A stretch of 64,000 nucleotides of DNA from Comamonadaceae bacterium UBA4962 (lineage in GTDB: Bacteria; Pseudomonadota; Gammaproteobacteria; Burkholderiales; Burkholderiaceae_C), in NCBI GenBank assembly GCA_002397315.1, contig DHAE01000003.1, positions 62,001 to 126,000 on the forward strand, written 5' to 3'. The notes beneath the pieces were generated by a model, which did no database searches, was not told the DNA's origin, and saw nothing but the letters and a program-made list of their open reading frames with translations. The first letter of the stretch is position 1. Every line of letters begins with the position of its first letter. Below are positions 35,026-43,945 of the stretch, one piece after another. A program made the position numbers and the translations under genes.

Positions 35026-36714
35026 ATGCCTAAGACTCAACTAAAAAAGCTAACAATCGAGAAATTCCGCGCATTGAACGATGTGGCGGTTGAGTTCGGC
35101 GATTACATCACTGTTGTTTGCGGGAAAAATGGCACATCAAAGTCCTCGATACTGGGCATAGCTGCGCAAATTTTTAGCTTTGAAAAAGATTACGTCAAGG
35201 ATGAGTCCCTTGCATTCCGGCAGATTGCAGGAGGGATGTTCAAGTCTCAATACAGTGACCATTTCAGGATATCCGAAAAGTTTGATGTCCCCGGCTCCAT
35301 GTCCGTGAACATTGATTTGCTTGATGGATATACAAATCAGGCTGCGACCGCCAAACTTGAGCTGATGAAAAGAGGGAAGTCACCCAGGCCTGTGGTTAGG
35401 AATAATAGTACAGCGGCCGGAAGCAGCAACACGAGCAGGAATTTTACTCATCCGGTGATTTTTCTTAGCTTGAAGCGTCTTTACCCTATCGCGGCCAGAG
35501 ACTACAAGCTAGGCGACTTTGATTATCTAGAGCAACACAAGAAAGATTTCATTGCGCTAACGAACGAACTTCTCAATCGCAACGCATCGCTTGCAACAGG
35601 GACTGATGGAACAATCAGTTCTGCGGTGGCGCACGGGGAGAACTACGACCAAGACTCTGTTTCGGCGGGTGAGGACAATGCAGGCCAGATCATATTGGCC
35701 TTGATGTCTTTCAGAAAGCTGAAGGAAGATTATGCTGACTATAAAGGCGGTTTGCTTTTAATCGACGAGGCTGATGCTGGGCTATTTCCGACTGCACAAG
35801 TAAATCTACTGAAGATGCTTGATCGCGAGTGCAAGAACTTGGATCTTCAAGTTGTCATGACTTCGCATTCGCCAGTTCTGATTGAGTATGCATATGAGCA
35901 AAGTCGCCAGTTCAGAAGAAAGTACAAGACCATTTATTTGAGCAACACCTATGGCAATGTCCAGGTGATGCAAGACTGGTCATGGGCGCAGATTAGTGCA
36001 GACATCAACACAAAGACCATCGATACATCGTCTGGAGTTTCACTGCCTCGCATCAATATCTATTTCGAAGATAAAGAGGCTGAAGACTTTTTTGCAACTT
36101 TGCTGTACAGGCAGCCAATAAAGAAGTTCACAAACCCGATGTCGGAAGTGTCACTCGGATGCTCCAACTATCTTCAGTTGATCCAGAAGAAAATCCCTGA
36201 GTTCTCGGAAAGAAGCATCGTCTGTCTGGATGCAGATCAAGGCTCTCAAGTTACAGGGAAGAGCTATAAGACAGTGACTCTCTTGCCCGGGCATCTCCCG
36301 CCTGACCAACTTGTATTCGAGCACTTGTACAATCTCCCTGCCGCACATCCATTTTGGAAAAATGACTTGCAGTTCACAAGAGATGTTTTCACCAATGCAG
36401 CTCGCGAGGTTTTGAACGAGTTTTCAATCAACGGGGATTCTGTTGAGGTGAAGGAGCGGGTGGCTGCATACACTGGAACCAAGAAGCCGAGAGAGGTTTT
36501 TAAGCGTTTTTATAAGAGTGTCGAATTTCAGAAATTGCTCACCTCTGGAGCCAAGCCCTACAATCCTTGGAAGCATTGGGCAGATAACAATCCAGTGCTT
36601 ATTAACGAATTCTTGGAAAATTTCAAGACGGCTGTTCACGGTGTGATGAGCATAGGGTATGCTGTGGACGTCACCAAGTTGGCCGCCTTGGAAGTTAAGC
36701 CAAGAAAGGTATAA
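35026..36714 (+). CDS. OLD-like AAA ATPase with C-terminal Toprim-like domain
   Basis: 562 aa. Order of motifs: Walker A-like GKNGTSKSS (33-41; Ser38 where the usual motif has Gly), an ABC-signature-like SAGED (213-217), Walker B GLLLIDEAD (242-250), and an H-loop TSHSP (279-283). A Toprim-like half follows: YFEDKEAE (346-353) and LDAD (401-404). This is the domain order of OLD-family nucleases such as GajA. Base composition is clearly poorer in G+C (about 47% in one line counted) than flanking ICE genes. It is followed after 2 nt by an adenine methylase. An anti-phage or restriction role is inferred. Confidence 0.82.
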   Translation: MPKTQLKKLTIEKFRALNDVAVEFGDYITVVCGKNGTSKSSILGIAAQIFSFEKDYVKDESLAFRQIAGGMFKSQYSDHFRISEKFDVPGSMSVNIDLLDGYTNQAATAKLELMKRGKSPRPVVRNNSTAAGSSNTSRNFTHPVIFLSLKRLYPIAARDYKLGDFDYLEQHKKDFIALTNELLNRNASLATGTDGTISSAVAHGENYDQDSVSAGEDNAGQIILALMSFRKLKEDYADYKGGLLLIDEADAGLFPTAQVNLLKMLDRECKNLDLQVVMTSHSPVLIEYAYEQSRQFRRKYKTIYLSNTYGNVQVMQDWSWAQISADINTKTIDTSSGVSLPRINIYFEDKEAEDFFATLLYRQPIKKFTNPMSEVSLGCSNYLQLIQKKIPEFSERSIVCLDADQGSQVTGKSYKTVTLLPGHLPPDQLVFEHLYNLPAAHPFWKNDLQFTRDVFTNAAREVLNEFSINGDSVEVKERVAAYTGTKKPREVFKRFYKSVEFQKLLTSGAKPYNPWKHWADNNPVLINEFLENFKTAVHGVMSIGYAVDVTKLAALEVKPRKV

Positions 36715-36716
36715 CG

Positions 36717-37592
36717 ATGTTCTCAAACAGACTGTATAGCCCTCTGCGCTACCCTGGCGGGAAGGCGCCATTTGCTCCATTCATTGCAAAAATAATGGAA
36801 ACGAATGGTGTCACGGGAGGGCATTACTTGGAGCCATACGCTGGCGGGGCAGGCGTTGCACTTGATCTACTCTTTCATGGGCACGCAAGTCATATCCATA
36901 TCAACGATGCTGATCCTGCCGTATACGCTTTTTGGGTTGCTGTAACAAAGCATTCAACTGAGCTTCTTGATTTACTCGAATCCACCCCTATTACCATTGA
37001 AGAATGGTTTAGATGGCGAACCATTTTGCGCGAAGATTGCGTTGCCAGCCTAGTCGAGAAAGGATTTGCGACTTTATTCATGAATCGGACGAATCGATCT
37101 GGAATTCTCAAGGCAGGCGTCATTGGCGGAAAGAGTCAGAACGGGAACTACAAGCTGGATGCTAGATTTAAGAAGGACGTTGTTGCTTCACGCATTCGTG
37201 AAATCGCCCGGCGACAGAGTGACATATCGGTGTATCGTGAAGATTCATTGCGCCTTCTGAATCGCTGCTCGGATTTTCTGCCGAAACAATCTCTGATATA
37301 CCTCGACCCCCCATACTACGTTAAGGGAAAGGGGTTGTATCGAAATTACTACGAGCATGATGACCACGCGGCCATTGCCAAAGTCATTCAACAGAAGAAG
37401 TTCAAATGGCCTTGGGTTGTTTCTTATGACAACGCGGAAGAAATTTGTGCCATGTATCGCATGAGCCAATCGTTGAGCTATGGTCTGAACTACACCGCAC
37501 AAAGACGATATGTTGGTAATGAGGTAATGTTCTTCAGTCAGAACTTGACAGTGCCTGATGAAGCCATTCCTCAAACTAGGGCCGTGAGCTAA
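36717..37592 (+). CDS. D12-class N6-adenine DNA methyltransferase (Dam-like)
   Basis: 291 aa. Motif X SPLRYPGGK (8-16), motif I EPYAGGAG (39-46) and catalytic motif IV DPPYY (197-201) are in the alpha-class order of Dam/DpnM enzymes. It transfers a methyl group from S-adenosylmethionine to adenine N6; the recognition site cannot be read from sequence. The ATG begins 2 nt after the ATPase stop, so the two are surely co-transcribed. No conventional restriction endonuclease gene is adjacent. Confidence 0.92.
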   Translation: MFSNRLYSPLRYPGGKAPFAPFIAKIMETNGVTGGHYLEPYAGGAGVALDLLFHGHASHIHINDADPAVYAFWVAVTKHSTELLDLLESTPITIEEWFRWRTILREDCVASLVEKGFATLFMNRTNRSGILKAGVIGGKSQNGNYKLDARFKKDVVASRIREIARRQSDISVYREDSLRLLNRCSDFLPKQSLIYLDPPYYVKGKGLYRNYYEHDDHAAIAKVIQQKKFKWPWVVSYDNAEEICAMYRMSQSLSYGLNYTAQRRYVGNEVMFFSQNLTVPDEAIPQTRAVS

Positions 37593-37619
37593 AAACGCCC
37601 CGCCGCAATGGGCGGGGCG
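37591..37619 (-). terminator. Intrinsic terminator of the DUF736 gene
   Basis: Perfect 9-bp stem (CGCCCCGCC / GGCGGGGCG) with a 6-nt loop. On the minus strand it is followed by TTTTT, 9 nt after the DUF736 stop. It also separates the convergent methylase gene. Confidence 0.85.
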
Positions 37620-37628
37620 CTGCGGCGG

Positions 37629-37943
37629 TCACGCCGCTTGGGGCTTGCTGCGCGACCAGATCAGGTCGTGCGTGCCGTCCTCGCCTTCAATCAGGCGGGC
37701 ATAGACCGGAGCCGGGAACGAAGGGTCATCGAGGGTCACGGACAGGTAGTCCCGCCCGGCCTCGCTGGTCTTCTTCCACGCCGCGCCGATATCGTGGCTG
37801 GCGACCTGAACGCGGAAGTCCGGGGCTTTCTCGCTGTCCCCCTTGTCGTTGGGAACCAGCTTGACCTTGACGTTGAGCGTCAGGGTGCGAAGCGTGCCGG
37901 TGAAGCCGTCTTTGTCTGCGGTGAAGGTGCCGATGTTGGCCAT
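37629..37943 (-). CDS. DUF736 protein
   Basis: 104 aa. Typical DUF736: begins MANIGTFTADKDGFTGTLRTL, with ASHDIGAAWKKTSEAGRDYLSVTLDDPSFPAPVYARL. These small proteins are widespread on ICEs and plasmids of Proteobacteria; their function is unknown. A clear intrinsic terminator follows, and a long spacer without genes lies upstream, so it is a single-gene transcript. Confidence 0.9.
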   Translation of the reverse strand: MANIGTFTADKDGFTGTLRTLTLNVKVKLVPNDKGDSEKAPDFRVQVASHDIGAAWKKTSEAGRDYLSVTLDDPSFPAPVYARLIEGEDGTHDLIWSRSKPQAA

Positions 37944-39040
37944 GATGATTTCTCCTTTCGGTTGAACAAGGTTCGCGCCCATCGCGTCCTTGTTGTGATC
38001 CGGCCGGCGGGGGACGGGCTGGCTGCACCGCTTGCGGTCGAAACGCAGTGGAGAGCCGGGAGGCGAAAAGAATTTGCTGCGCGAGGAAGCCGCGCAGCGG
38101 CGGGGAAATTGTTTTCGCCGGACGGTTGCAGCCATGAAGCCCGAGGCGCAGCCGCGCCCCCGCCAGGATTCATAACGAGACAAGGACGCCTTGGGCCGAA
38201 CCGCTCCGAAAGGAGATGGGGCCAACTCGGCATCCCCGCCCGAAGGCTTCTCCGGCTCGCCCGCTGACGCGGGCCAGGTCAGCCCCGCAACGACAGGCGA
38301 GAACGCCTCCGCCACATCTTGCGGTGCCGGTCTTGAGGCGTGGCGTGGAAGTTCCATAGCGATGCCGGGCGGGTTGTCCGTGAACCGTCCATCGTGACGT
38401 GATGGGCAGGAACCGCCAGCGTTGAGGACGGCACGCACCTGCACAACCTGCCGCAGCAAGCGCCAGCGTGGTCGCCAGCGCTCCGTTCATCGCGGCGGGG
38501 CGCTGGCCGGGCCGATCCGGCGCAGCCGGTTTGGCCGCATCGAGAGGCGCCAAGCTGCGCGCGGCGGGGATAGCCCGCAGGGCTTTCCCTTGGAGGCAAG
38601 CGCAGCGCCGCAGGCGCGAAGGCGTGAGGGATTGAAGCCGAATGGCCGTGACAGCGAAGTCGGCACGGGGCGCAGCCCGAAAGCCCGGCGGCGCAGTGCG
38701 CCGACACGCCCAGGCAGTTCCAGATTTCCAAACAGGAAACGCGGACATGCCTCTGATGAAATGGGCGCCGCCTACGCTGCGGGGTATGCACGCGGCAAGC
38801 CGAAAACTGCTGGTGATTCCTGCGCACCGCGGGCGCTTCGGCTTGCAGGTCCATGCGGGCCTGGTATTGCCGGGCGGGAAGCCCGGTCACGTCAACGCCG
38901 CCGCCTGAACTGTGGTGATGGCGACGGCGTTCCGATTCGGCTGTGCGCTTGGAACACCGGGCGCGGCCACTGCCGCGCCCGGATTTTGCGTCCACCGCGT
39001 CCAGGTCGGAACGGCCTGGACGCGGTGCTGAACGCGATTA
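37944..39040. other. 1.1-kb spacer with dispersed repeats, no supported gene
   Basis: GC-rich open frames exist on both strands, but none has a recognisable domain, good start context or consistent composition. The region shares two repeat modules with other spacers of this ICE: 38510-38608 with 42841-42940, and 38635-38712 with 44701-44777. It also contains the DUF736 promoter on its left side. Confidence 0.6.
38510..38608 (+). repeat. Dispersed ICE repeat, module A copy 1
   Basis: About 100 bp shared with 42841-42940, starting GGCCGATCCGGCGCAGCCGG and ending GGAGGCAAGCG. It includes a conserved hairpin at 38567-38589 (GGGATAGCCC-GCA-GGGCTTTCCC, one mismatch). Both copies lie in gene-free spacers. 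Confidence 0.8.
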
Positions 39041-39247
39041 TTACTTCGTCTCGATGAGCCACCACACGGCACGCGGCAAGGCGTGGCCCGTGATGGGATG
39101 AATGTCGGTGAGGTCGGCGCAAGCCGACCAGCCCGAGGGCGGGCGGTAGCCGCGCACGTCGCCTGCGCCGTGCCAGCGGCGGGCGCGTGCCTTGCCGGGG
39201 GCGTAGATCGCCGCCATGCGCGGGCGGCTGTTGGTGATGTGGGTCAT
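39041..39247 (-). CDS. Small hypothetical protein downstream of parB
   Basis: 68 aa, starting MTHITNSRPRMAAIYAPGKARARRWHGAGDV and ending in a hydrophobic/aromatic patch (AVWWLIETK). It lies 61 nt after the parB stop on the same strand, separated by a strong hairpin. No family is recognised. The coherent start and position favour a real gene. Confidence 0.6.
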   Translation of the reverse strand: MTHITNSRPRMAAIYAPGKARARRWHGAGDVRGYRPPSGWSACADLTDIHPITGHALPRAVWWLIETK

Positions 39248-39266
39248 GGGGCCTCTCCTTCCAGCG

Positions 39267-39294
39267 AAGCGCCCCGGTCGAGGCCGGGGCGCTT
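39267..39294 (-). terminator. Strong hairpin between parB and the small downstream gene
   Basis: Perfect 11-bp stem (AAGCGCCCCGG / CCGGGGCGCTT) with a 6-nt loop. There is no T-tract, so it may attenuate rather than fully terminate, or protect the parB mRNA. Confidence 0.5.
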
Positions 39295-39308
39295 GCCTTC
39301 GGCGCGGG

Positions 39309-41351
39309 TCACGCGGCCAGTGCCTCGGCGGGTTCATCCGCCATTGCCTCGGCATCCTCCGGGGCGTCCTGCACCGGGCCTGCCTCCTGCGGGCCTTCGG
39401 CCTTGAAGATGGCGGGCATCCAGCCCTTGCCATCGGCCAGCCGCTCGGCTTCGCTGGCAATGTCGGCCTTCTTGAGCTTCGCCAGCCGGGTGACGGATTC
39501 CGGGGCAAACGCGCCCACGGCATCCAGAATCACGGCCTTGGAAACGTGATTGAAGTAGCCTTCTGCGGTCGGCTTCCACCATGCGGCCATGTCGAGGCCC
39601 ACGGCCTGCGCCAGTTCCTCGCCGGGTTGCTGCACCGTGGCGCGAAGCGTCACCACGTCCACCGTGGAAGCCACGCACACGGCCAGCAGCCGTACCAGTT
39701 CGTCTTGCGGCTTCGCCAGCAGCGCGGCGAACAGTTCGGCGCTGTCCTCCGGCAACCCTTCCCCGGCCATCTGTTGCAGTTCGAGCAGTGCCACAGCGGC
39801 GGGAGATTCCGGCCAATCCGGGGCCATGCCTTCCAGCCGGTCTTGCACCTTCAGGCCCACGCCCAGCGGCAGAGAATCACGGCTGCGGCCGTAGCGGCTT
39901 TCCTGCAAAACGGTCTGCACCATGCCATGCACCACGGCGGCCAGCGCCGCCTGCGGATGCCGGGCGACTTCGATTTGCAGCGCAGCGGTGCGATGGGCGC
40001 TCAAGCGTTGCGCCAGCCGGTCGGACATGGCGGGGGTTTGCGCTTCGTCTGCCGTTTCGCCTTCGTCGTCGTTCTCAGCATCCTCGCCGCTGAACCCTTG
40101 GCGCAGCCGTTCCAGCGTGCGCAGCGCCTTGGCTTCGGCTTCGCGCATCAAGCCGCGATGAATCACGGCCTCGCCGTTGCGGTCGATGGTGACGATGGCA
40201 CCGGCTGCGGCCTTCACGTTCGCGCTGTAGTCCTGCAAGCCATCTTCCAGTGCCTGCAACTGCTCGCCCACGGCTTCGCCGTCCTCCTGCAAGGCATCGG
40301 CCTTGTCCTCGTCGTCGGCGTCCAGCGCAGCATCCACGGCTTCGGCCAGTTCCTGCATCTTAGTTTGCAGCTTCTCGATGCGTGCGGCTTCGCGCTTGTT
40401 CGGTTCGCGGCGCTCCTTCGGTGCGCGTTGGAAAGCGTGCAGGTCGGCATGGGTAATGCCCGGCGTGGCATCCACCCACGCCCAACCCTCGGTGCGGACA
40501 GTGGCGGCGATGCCTGCCAGCTTGTCTTGCGCCAGCCGTTCCAGCAGCGCGGCGTCGGTCAGATACACGCCCGCGTCATCTTCCGCGAACAGGTCACGGC
40601 GGATGCCACCGCCTGCGGCTTCGTAGGTGTCCAGCCCGACGAAGCGCACCAGCGGATGCCGGTAGGCGTCGATTTCGCGCTCGGTGAGGCGTTCGCGCAA
40701 GTGCGAAGGATGGCGCTGCCACTGCGGGGCATCGTAGAACGCGCTTTCCTGCGCGGCGTGGTCGTCGGTAATTGAAAGCGCCATCAACTGGTCAAGGCTC
40801 ACGGCATCGGCGCGATAGTCGGCCATCAAGCGCGGGGAGACATTCGCCAGCTTCAAGCGGCGCTGCACCACCAGCGGCGTAACGGAGAAATCCGCCGCAA
40901 TGTCCTCGATGGGTCGGCCTTCGGCCACCAGCGCGGCGAAAGCCTCGAACTGGTCGGCGGGGTGCATGGCTTCGCGCTGCACGTTTTCGGTGAGGCTGGC
41001 CGTGCGGGCGGTGCCATCGGCCACCAGCAGGCAAGGCACTTCCCATTCCTTGCTGATGCGGTGCTTCTTCGCCAGCAGCTTGAGGGCTGCGAGGCGACGG
41101 CCACCGGCCACGACTTCGTAATGCTCGCCATCGGCGGATGCGATCACGATCAGGTTTTGCAGCAGGCCGACACGCTGGATGCTTGCAGCCAGTTCGGGGA
41201 TGGACATGCGCTGGGTCTTGCGCACGTTGCGGCCCGTGGGGCGCAGCACCAGCCGCGACAGTGGAACCAGAATCAGGTTCTTGGTCGGGTCGGCGGCTTC
41301 CAGCGCAGGGGCTTGGATGGCGCGGGCTTCGGTTTGGGTAACGGCGTTCAT
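39309..41351 (-). CDS. parB: Large ParB/Srx-domain protein
   Basis: 680 aa. The N-terminal ParB N-domain has VPLSRLVLRPTGRNVRK, ELAASIQRVGLLQNLIV, EVVAGGRRLAALKLL and SLTENVQREAMHPADQFEAFAALVAEGRPIEDIAADFSVTPLVVQRRLKLA (HTH). A long Ala/Glu-rich C-terminal part follows, with a coiled-coil-like region (about 320-390). At about 680 aa it is much longer than chromosomal ParB (about 300), as usual for the ParB-like proteins of ICEs and IncP-like elements. It may act with ParA at 30864-31502 or as a nuclease/regulator. Confidence 0.88.
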   Translation of the reverse strand: MNAVTQTEARAIQAPALEAADPTKNLILVPLSRLVLRPTGRNVRKTQRMSIPELAASIQRVGLLQNLIVIASADGEHYEVVAGGRRLAALKLLAKKHRISKEWEVPCLLVADGTARTASLTENVQREAMHPADQFEAFAALVAEGRPIEDIAADFSVTPLVVQRRLKLANVSPRLMADYRADAVSLDQLMALSITDDHAAQESAFYDAPQWQRHPSHLRERLTEREIDAYRHPLVRFVGLDTYEAAGGGIRRDLFAEDDAGVYLTDAALLERLAQDKLAGIAATVRTEGWAWVDATPGITHADLHAFQRAPKERREPNKREAARIEKLQTKMQELAEAVDAALDADDEDKADALQEDGEAVGEQLQALEDGLQDYSANVKAAAGAIVTIDRNGEAVIHRGLMREAEAKALRTLERLRQGFSGEDAENDDEGETADEAQTPAMSDRLAQRLSAHRTAALQIEVARHPQAALAAVVHGMVQTVLQESRYGRSRDSLPLGVGLKVQDRLEGMAPDWPESPAAVALLELQQMAGEGLPEDSAELFAALLAKPQDELVRLLAVCVASTVDVVTLRATVQQPGEELAQAVGLDMAAWWKPTAEGYFNHVSKAVILDAVGAFAPESVTRLAKLKKADIASEAERLADGKGWMPAIFKAEGPQEAGPVQDAPEDAEAMADEPAEALAA

Positions 41352-41431
41352 GGTGATAACTCCTATCGGTTCAGGGATGCAGCGATGAAAGAAGCGGCAA
41401 GGGCTGCTGCCTGCCCCTGCCGCGTGGGGAC

Positions 41432-42262
41432 TCAGGCTTTCAACTGGCGCAGGCCATCGGCCAGCATCCAGAGGGCGCGATTGAGGCGCACATCGGAATC
41501 AATGCCCTGCACGGGGCGGGTCTGTTGGCGGCGTCCGTTGGCGCTGCGGCCATGCAATCCGCCCTTGGTCAAGTTCTCCTGCGTGCGGTTGAACACGCTC
41601 CACAGGTCGGGGCGGCGGTCGTCGAACCGGCGCGGCATCAGGATTTGCGATTCGGTGATGGGCGCGGGCTTGTTGTCGGTGGGGTCGTACTTGAGGGCCA
41701 GCGCGGAACGGGCGAACACTTCGGCTTCGCCTTCATCCAGCGTGATCGCGCGCATGGCATCGCGGGATTCCTTCACGCGCTCGAAGCCGCTCAACACCTC
41801 GAAAGCGCCTTCGATGACGTGCCCGGCCACGTCGCCTTTGTGGGGTACGCGCACGTCCGCCACGGTGTCGCCGCACACAAGGCCATTGCTGCACACGAAC
41901 CGGAACATCCCGGCAAGCATCTGATAGCTGCTGGTGCCGTCGTGCGAGTTCAGCAACACGATTTCATTGGCTTCCGCGCCGTTGATCTGGCTGGCGTGGC
42001 GCAGGCGAATCATGTGTTTGGTGTGCTCGCGGCGGCCTTCATCGCGCACGCGGGTCTGCGTCACCATGAAGGGTTGAAACCCCTCCTTGCGAAGCTCGGT
42101 CAGCACCGTGGCGGTGGGGATGTAGCTGTACCGCTCGGAACGGCTCTCGTGTGGGGCATCCGCGAAGATGGACGGGGCCACCCTGCGAATCTGGTCATCG
42201 GACAGCGGGTAGTCGCTGCGCAGTGCCGGGGAATGGGAAGCGAAACGGGATGCGAGTTGCAT
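41432..42262 (-). CDS. DUF932 protein
   Basis: 276 aa. DUF932 markers: RSERYSYIPTATVLTELRKEGFQPFMVTQTRVRDEGRREHTKHMIRLRH, EIVLLNSHDGTSSYQMLAGMFRFVCSNGLVCGD and WSVFNRTQENL. This phage- and plasmid-associated family of unknown function is often near parB and radC on ICEs. The ATG at 42262 starts the conserved region; an in-frame ATG 14 codons upstream is less likely. It is transcribed toward parB with an 80-nt gap. Confidence 0.9.
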   Translation of the reverse strand: MQLASRFASHSPALRSDYPLSDDQIRRVAPSIFADAPHESRSERYSYIPTATVLTELRKEGFQPFMVTQTRVRDEGRREHTKHMIRLRHASQINGAEANEIVLLNSHDGTSSYQMLAGMFRFVCSNGLVCGDTVADVRVPHKGDVAGHVIEGAFEVLSGFERVKESRDAMRAITLDEGEAEVFARSALALKYDPTDNKPAPITESQILMPRRFDDRRPDLWSVFNRTQENLTKGGLHGRSANGRRQQTRPVQGIDSDVRLNRALWMLADGLRQLKA

Positions 42263-42967
42263 GTCTTTCTCCTGAACAAAAGGCTGTTGAAGAAAACCGC
42301 ACACCGGATTCCAAGATTCGGAGCCCAGCCTTTCGGCTGTTCGGTGCGGTCGGCACGAGGAACCCGGTTGGCCCTGTTGCCACCGTCTTTCCTGAGTTCA
42401 TCGCCCGCGACGGTCAGGAGCGCGCGAACGGGCGCCGTCAAGGAGACAAGCGCAGGGTTGGTGCGGCCCGCAGGCGCAGCCGAGGACACGGCCCTGCGCG
42501 CCTTGACGGCACACGGGCGTGGGCTACAGTCGCGGTGAAGGTGATGGAGTCAGGGAAGACGGCTGGACATGGCAACGGCCTTCCCTGTGTGCCGAACCGC
42601 ACGGCAAGCGAAGCGCGCAGGCCCGAAGCTGGAAGCCGGGCCGGAGGCGTCAGCCGAGCGGAGCGAGGGAACGATGGAAGCCCGGAAGGGGCGAGACGCC
42701 GCAGGCGGCTCGATGCGCAGCGCGCACGACAGCGCGACCGGCCATGTTTCTTGGCCGGGGACGCACAGCATTCAATGCTCGATGCACAAGCTCATGCGTC
42801 AGTCATGGGGAAACAGGTTCGACAACGACTGCTGTGGTCTGGCCGATCCGGCGCAGCCGGTTCGGCGGTCTTTGAGGGGCGCCAAGCACCGCGCGGCGGG
42901 GATAGCCCGCAGGGCTTTCCCTGGAGGCAAGCGAAGCGCGCAGCGCCCCACAAGGGGCGCGTAGGCA
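42263..42967. other. 705-bp spacer with dispersed repeats, no supported gene
   Basis: The region carries the DUF932 promoter at its left and repeat module A copy 2 at its right. A stretch near 42500-42540 (CTTGACGGC...GGTGAAGG) loosely resembles the leaders upstream of the second DUF2958 gene and radC. Open frames here lack start signals and domains. Confidence 0.6.
42841..42940 (+). repeat. Dispersed ICE repeat, module A copy 2
   Basis: Counterpart of 38510-38608, including the hairpin at 42899-42921. It lies just beyond the stop of the gene at 42968-43246. Confidence 0.8.
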
Positions 42968-43246
42968 TCACGCCGAGTCGTCAGGGCGCAGGCTGGATTC
43001 CGATACCGGCATCCACGGCGATGACGAGTCCAGCAGGTAGCGCGCACCACGCGCGTACAGACCCGACAGCCCGGTGGGCTGGTAGAACCCGGTGACGCGG
43101 CGCCGGAACTGCGCGCCAAACTCGTTGGTGTAGATCACCGCGTCGCCGATCTTGAAGCGCAGGGGCTGGCCGTTCTCCGGCGCGAACGGCTTGAGCGCAT
43201 CGTGCTGCGCAGTGATTTCGATGATGTAGTCGTGATGGCTGCTCAT
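42968..43246 (-). CDS. Hypothetical ICE backbone protein
   Basis: 92 aa, hydrophilic, with FKIGDAVIYTNEFGAQFRRRVTGFYQPTGLSGLYARGARYLLDSSSPWMPVSE. This suggests a small beta-barrel (SH3-like, 'GDxV..' pattern). No named family is assigned. It lies 65 nt downstream of the second DUF2958 gene on the same strand and is probably co-transcribed with it. Confidence 0.7.
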   Translation of the reverse strand: MSSHHDYIIEITAQHDALKPFAPENGQPLRFKIGDAVIYTNEFGAQFRRRVTGFYQPTGLSGLYARGARYLLDSSSPWMPVSESSLRPDDSA

Positions 43247-43311
43247 GGCATGGATCTCCTGCGAAGGTTGCGAAAGCGCAAGGAGCGCCTTGCGGCGCTC
43301 CCAGGGCCGGG

Positions 43312-43662
43312 TCAGACAACGATCCGCCCGGCCAGCCGCGCATCGCGCGCGTAGGCGCTCAACCGCTTCTCGGCCCGGAAGGACAGGTCACGCTCGATCA
43401 GCAGACCCAGCCCGCCGCGCACCGTCGCCAGCTCGCCCAGGCTGACCCAGCCGATTTCCGGCATCCCCAGGCCCAGGTCGCAAAGACCAAAGGCGTGGTC
43501 GTGGTCATCGGGATCAATCTCGGTCAGCAGCCAGGTCGCGCCGGCGTCCGGCGTAAACAGCTTGACCACGGGTGCCGGATCGAAGTCCGGGTTCTCCAAG
43601 GATTCGCGGCCGTTGGCCAGCAGCACGATGCGCTGCTCGTCAGTGATGAGTGCGTTGTTCAC
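43312..43662 (-). CDS. DUF2958 protein (copy 2)
   Basis: 116 aa, same length and layout as copy 1: ALITDEQRIVLLANGRES, APVVKLFTPDAGATWLLTEIDPDDHDHAFGLCDLGLGMPEIGWVSL and IERDLSFRAEKRLSAYARDARL. The pair diverges more than a recent duplication would. It is preceded by a leader of about 145 bp almost identical to that of radC. Function is unknown. Confidence 0.87.
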   Translation of the reverse strand: MNNALITDEQRIVLLANGRESLENPDFDPAPVVKLFTPDAGATWLLTEIDPDDHDHAFGLCDLGLGMPEIGWVSLGELATVRGGLGLLIERDLSFRAEKRLSAYARDARLAGRIVV

Positions 43663-43683
43663 GGTGAACTCCTGAAAGGATGC

Positions 43684-43828
43684 CGGGCGGTATTGCCCGA
43701 CCCTTCCGGGGCACGGCGCAGCGCAAGCAGTCAGGGGTCAACGACGGCCGCCAGGACGCAAGCGCCATCGGCGCGCAGCCCTTGACGGCGAGAACGCCGT
43801 GGCACGATGAAGGGAACAGCAAGACCGC
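43684..43828 (-). repeat. Shared leader repeat upstream of DUF2958 copy 2
   Basis: About 145 bp closely matching 44471-44618, located directly upstream of the gene start at 43662. It includes CGGGCGGTATTGCCCG, a long identical block (GCACGGCGCAGCGCAAGCAG) and the perfect palindrome ACGGCG-AGAA-CGCCGT. A common promoter or regulatory leader is likely. Confidence 0.8.
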
Positions 43829-43917
43829 CTCTCTCGCACCTCCACGCACCCCGGTTTTCGGCAAGTGCGCAGCACGCGCAGGCCCGCGAGGGCCGGAGTC
43901 GCGCGGCCGGGCGCAGC

Positions 43918-43940
43918 AAAAAAAGGGGGCCGAAGCCCCC
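43918..43940 (-). terminator. Intrinsic terminator of radC
   Basis: On the minus strand GGGGGC-TTCG-GCCCCC followed by seven T, starting 6 nt after the radC stop. A textbook rho-independent terminator with a stable tetraloop. Confidence 0.92.
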
Positions 43941-43945
43941 AAGGG

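Noticed and set aside
38422..39057. Open frame of 211 codons on the plus strand in the 1.1-kb spacer
   Set aside because: It overlaps a shadow frame on the other strand, contains dispersed repeat sequence, and shows no domain or good start context.
42600..42680. A second integrase attachment site inside the 42.6-kb spacer
   Set aside because: The shared sequence with 44650-44720 is GC-rich dispersed repeat, not a copy of the tRNA 3' fragment.
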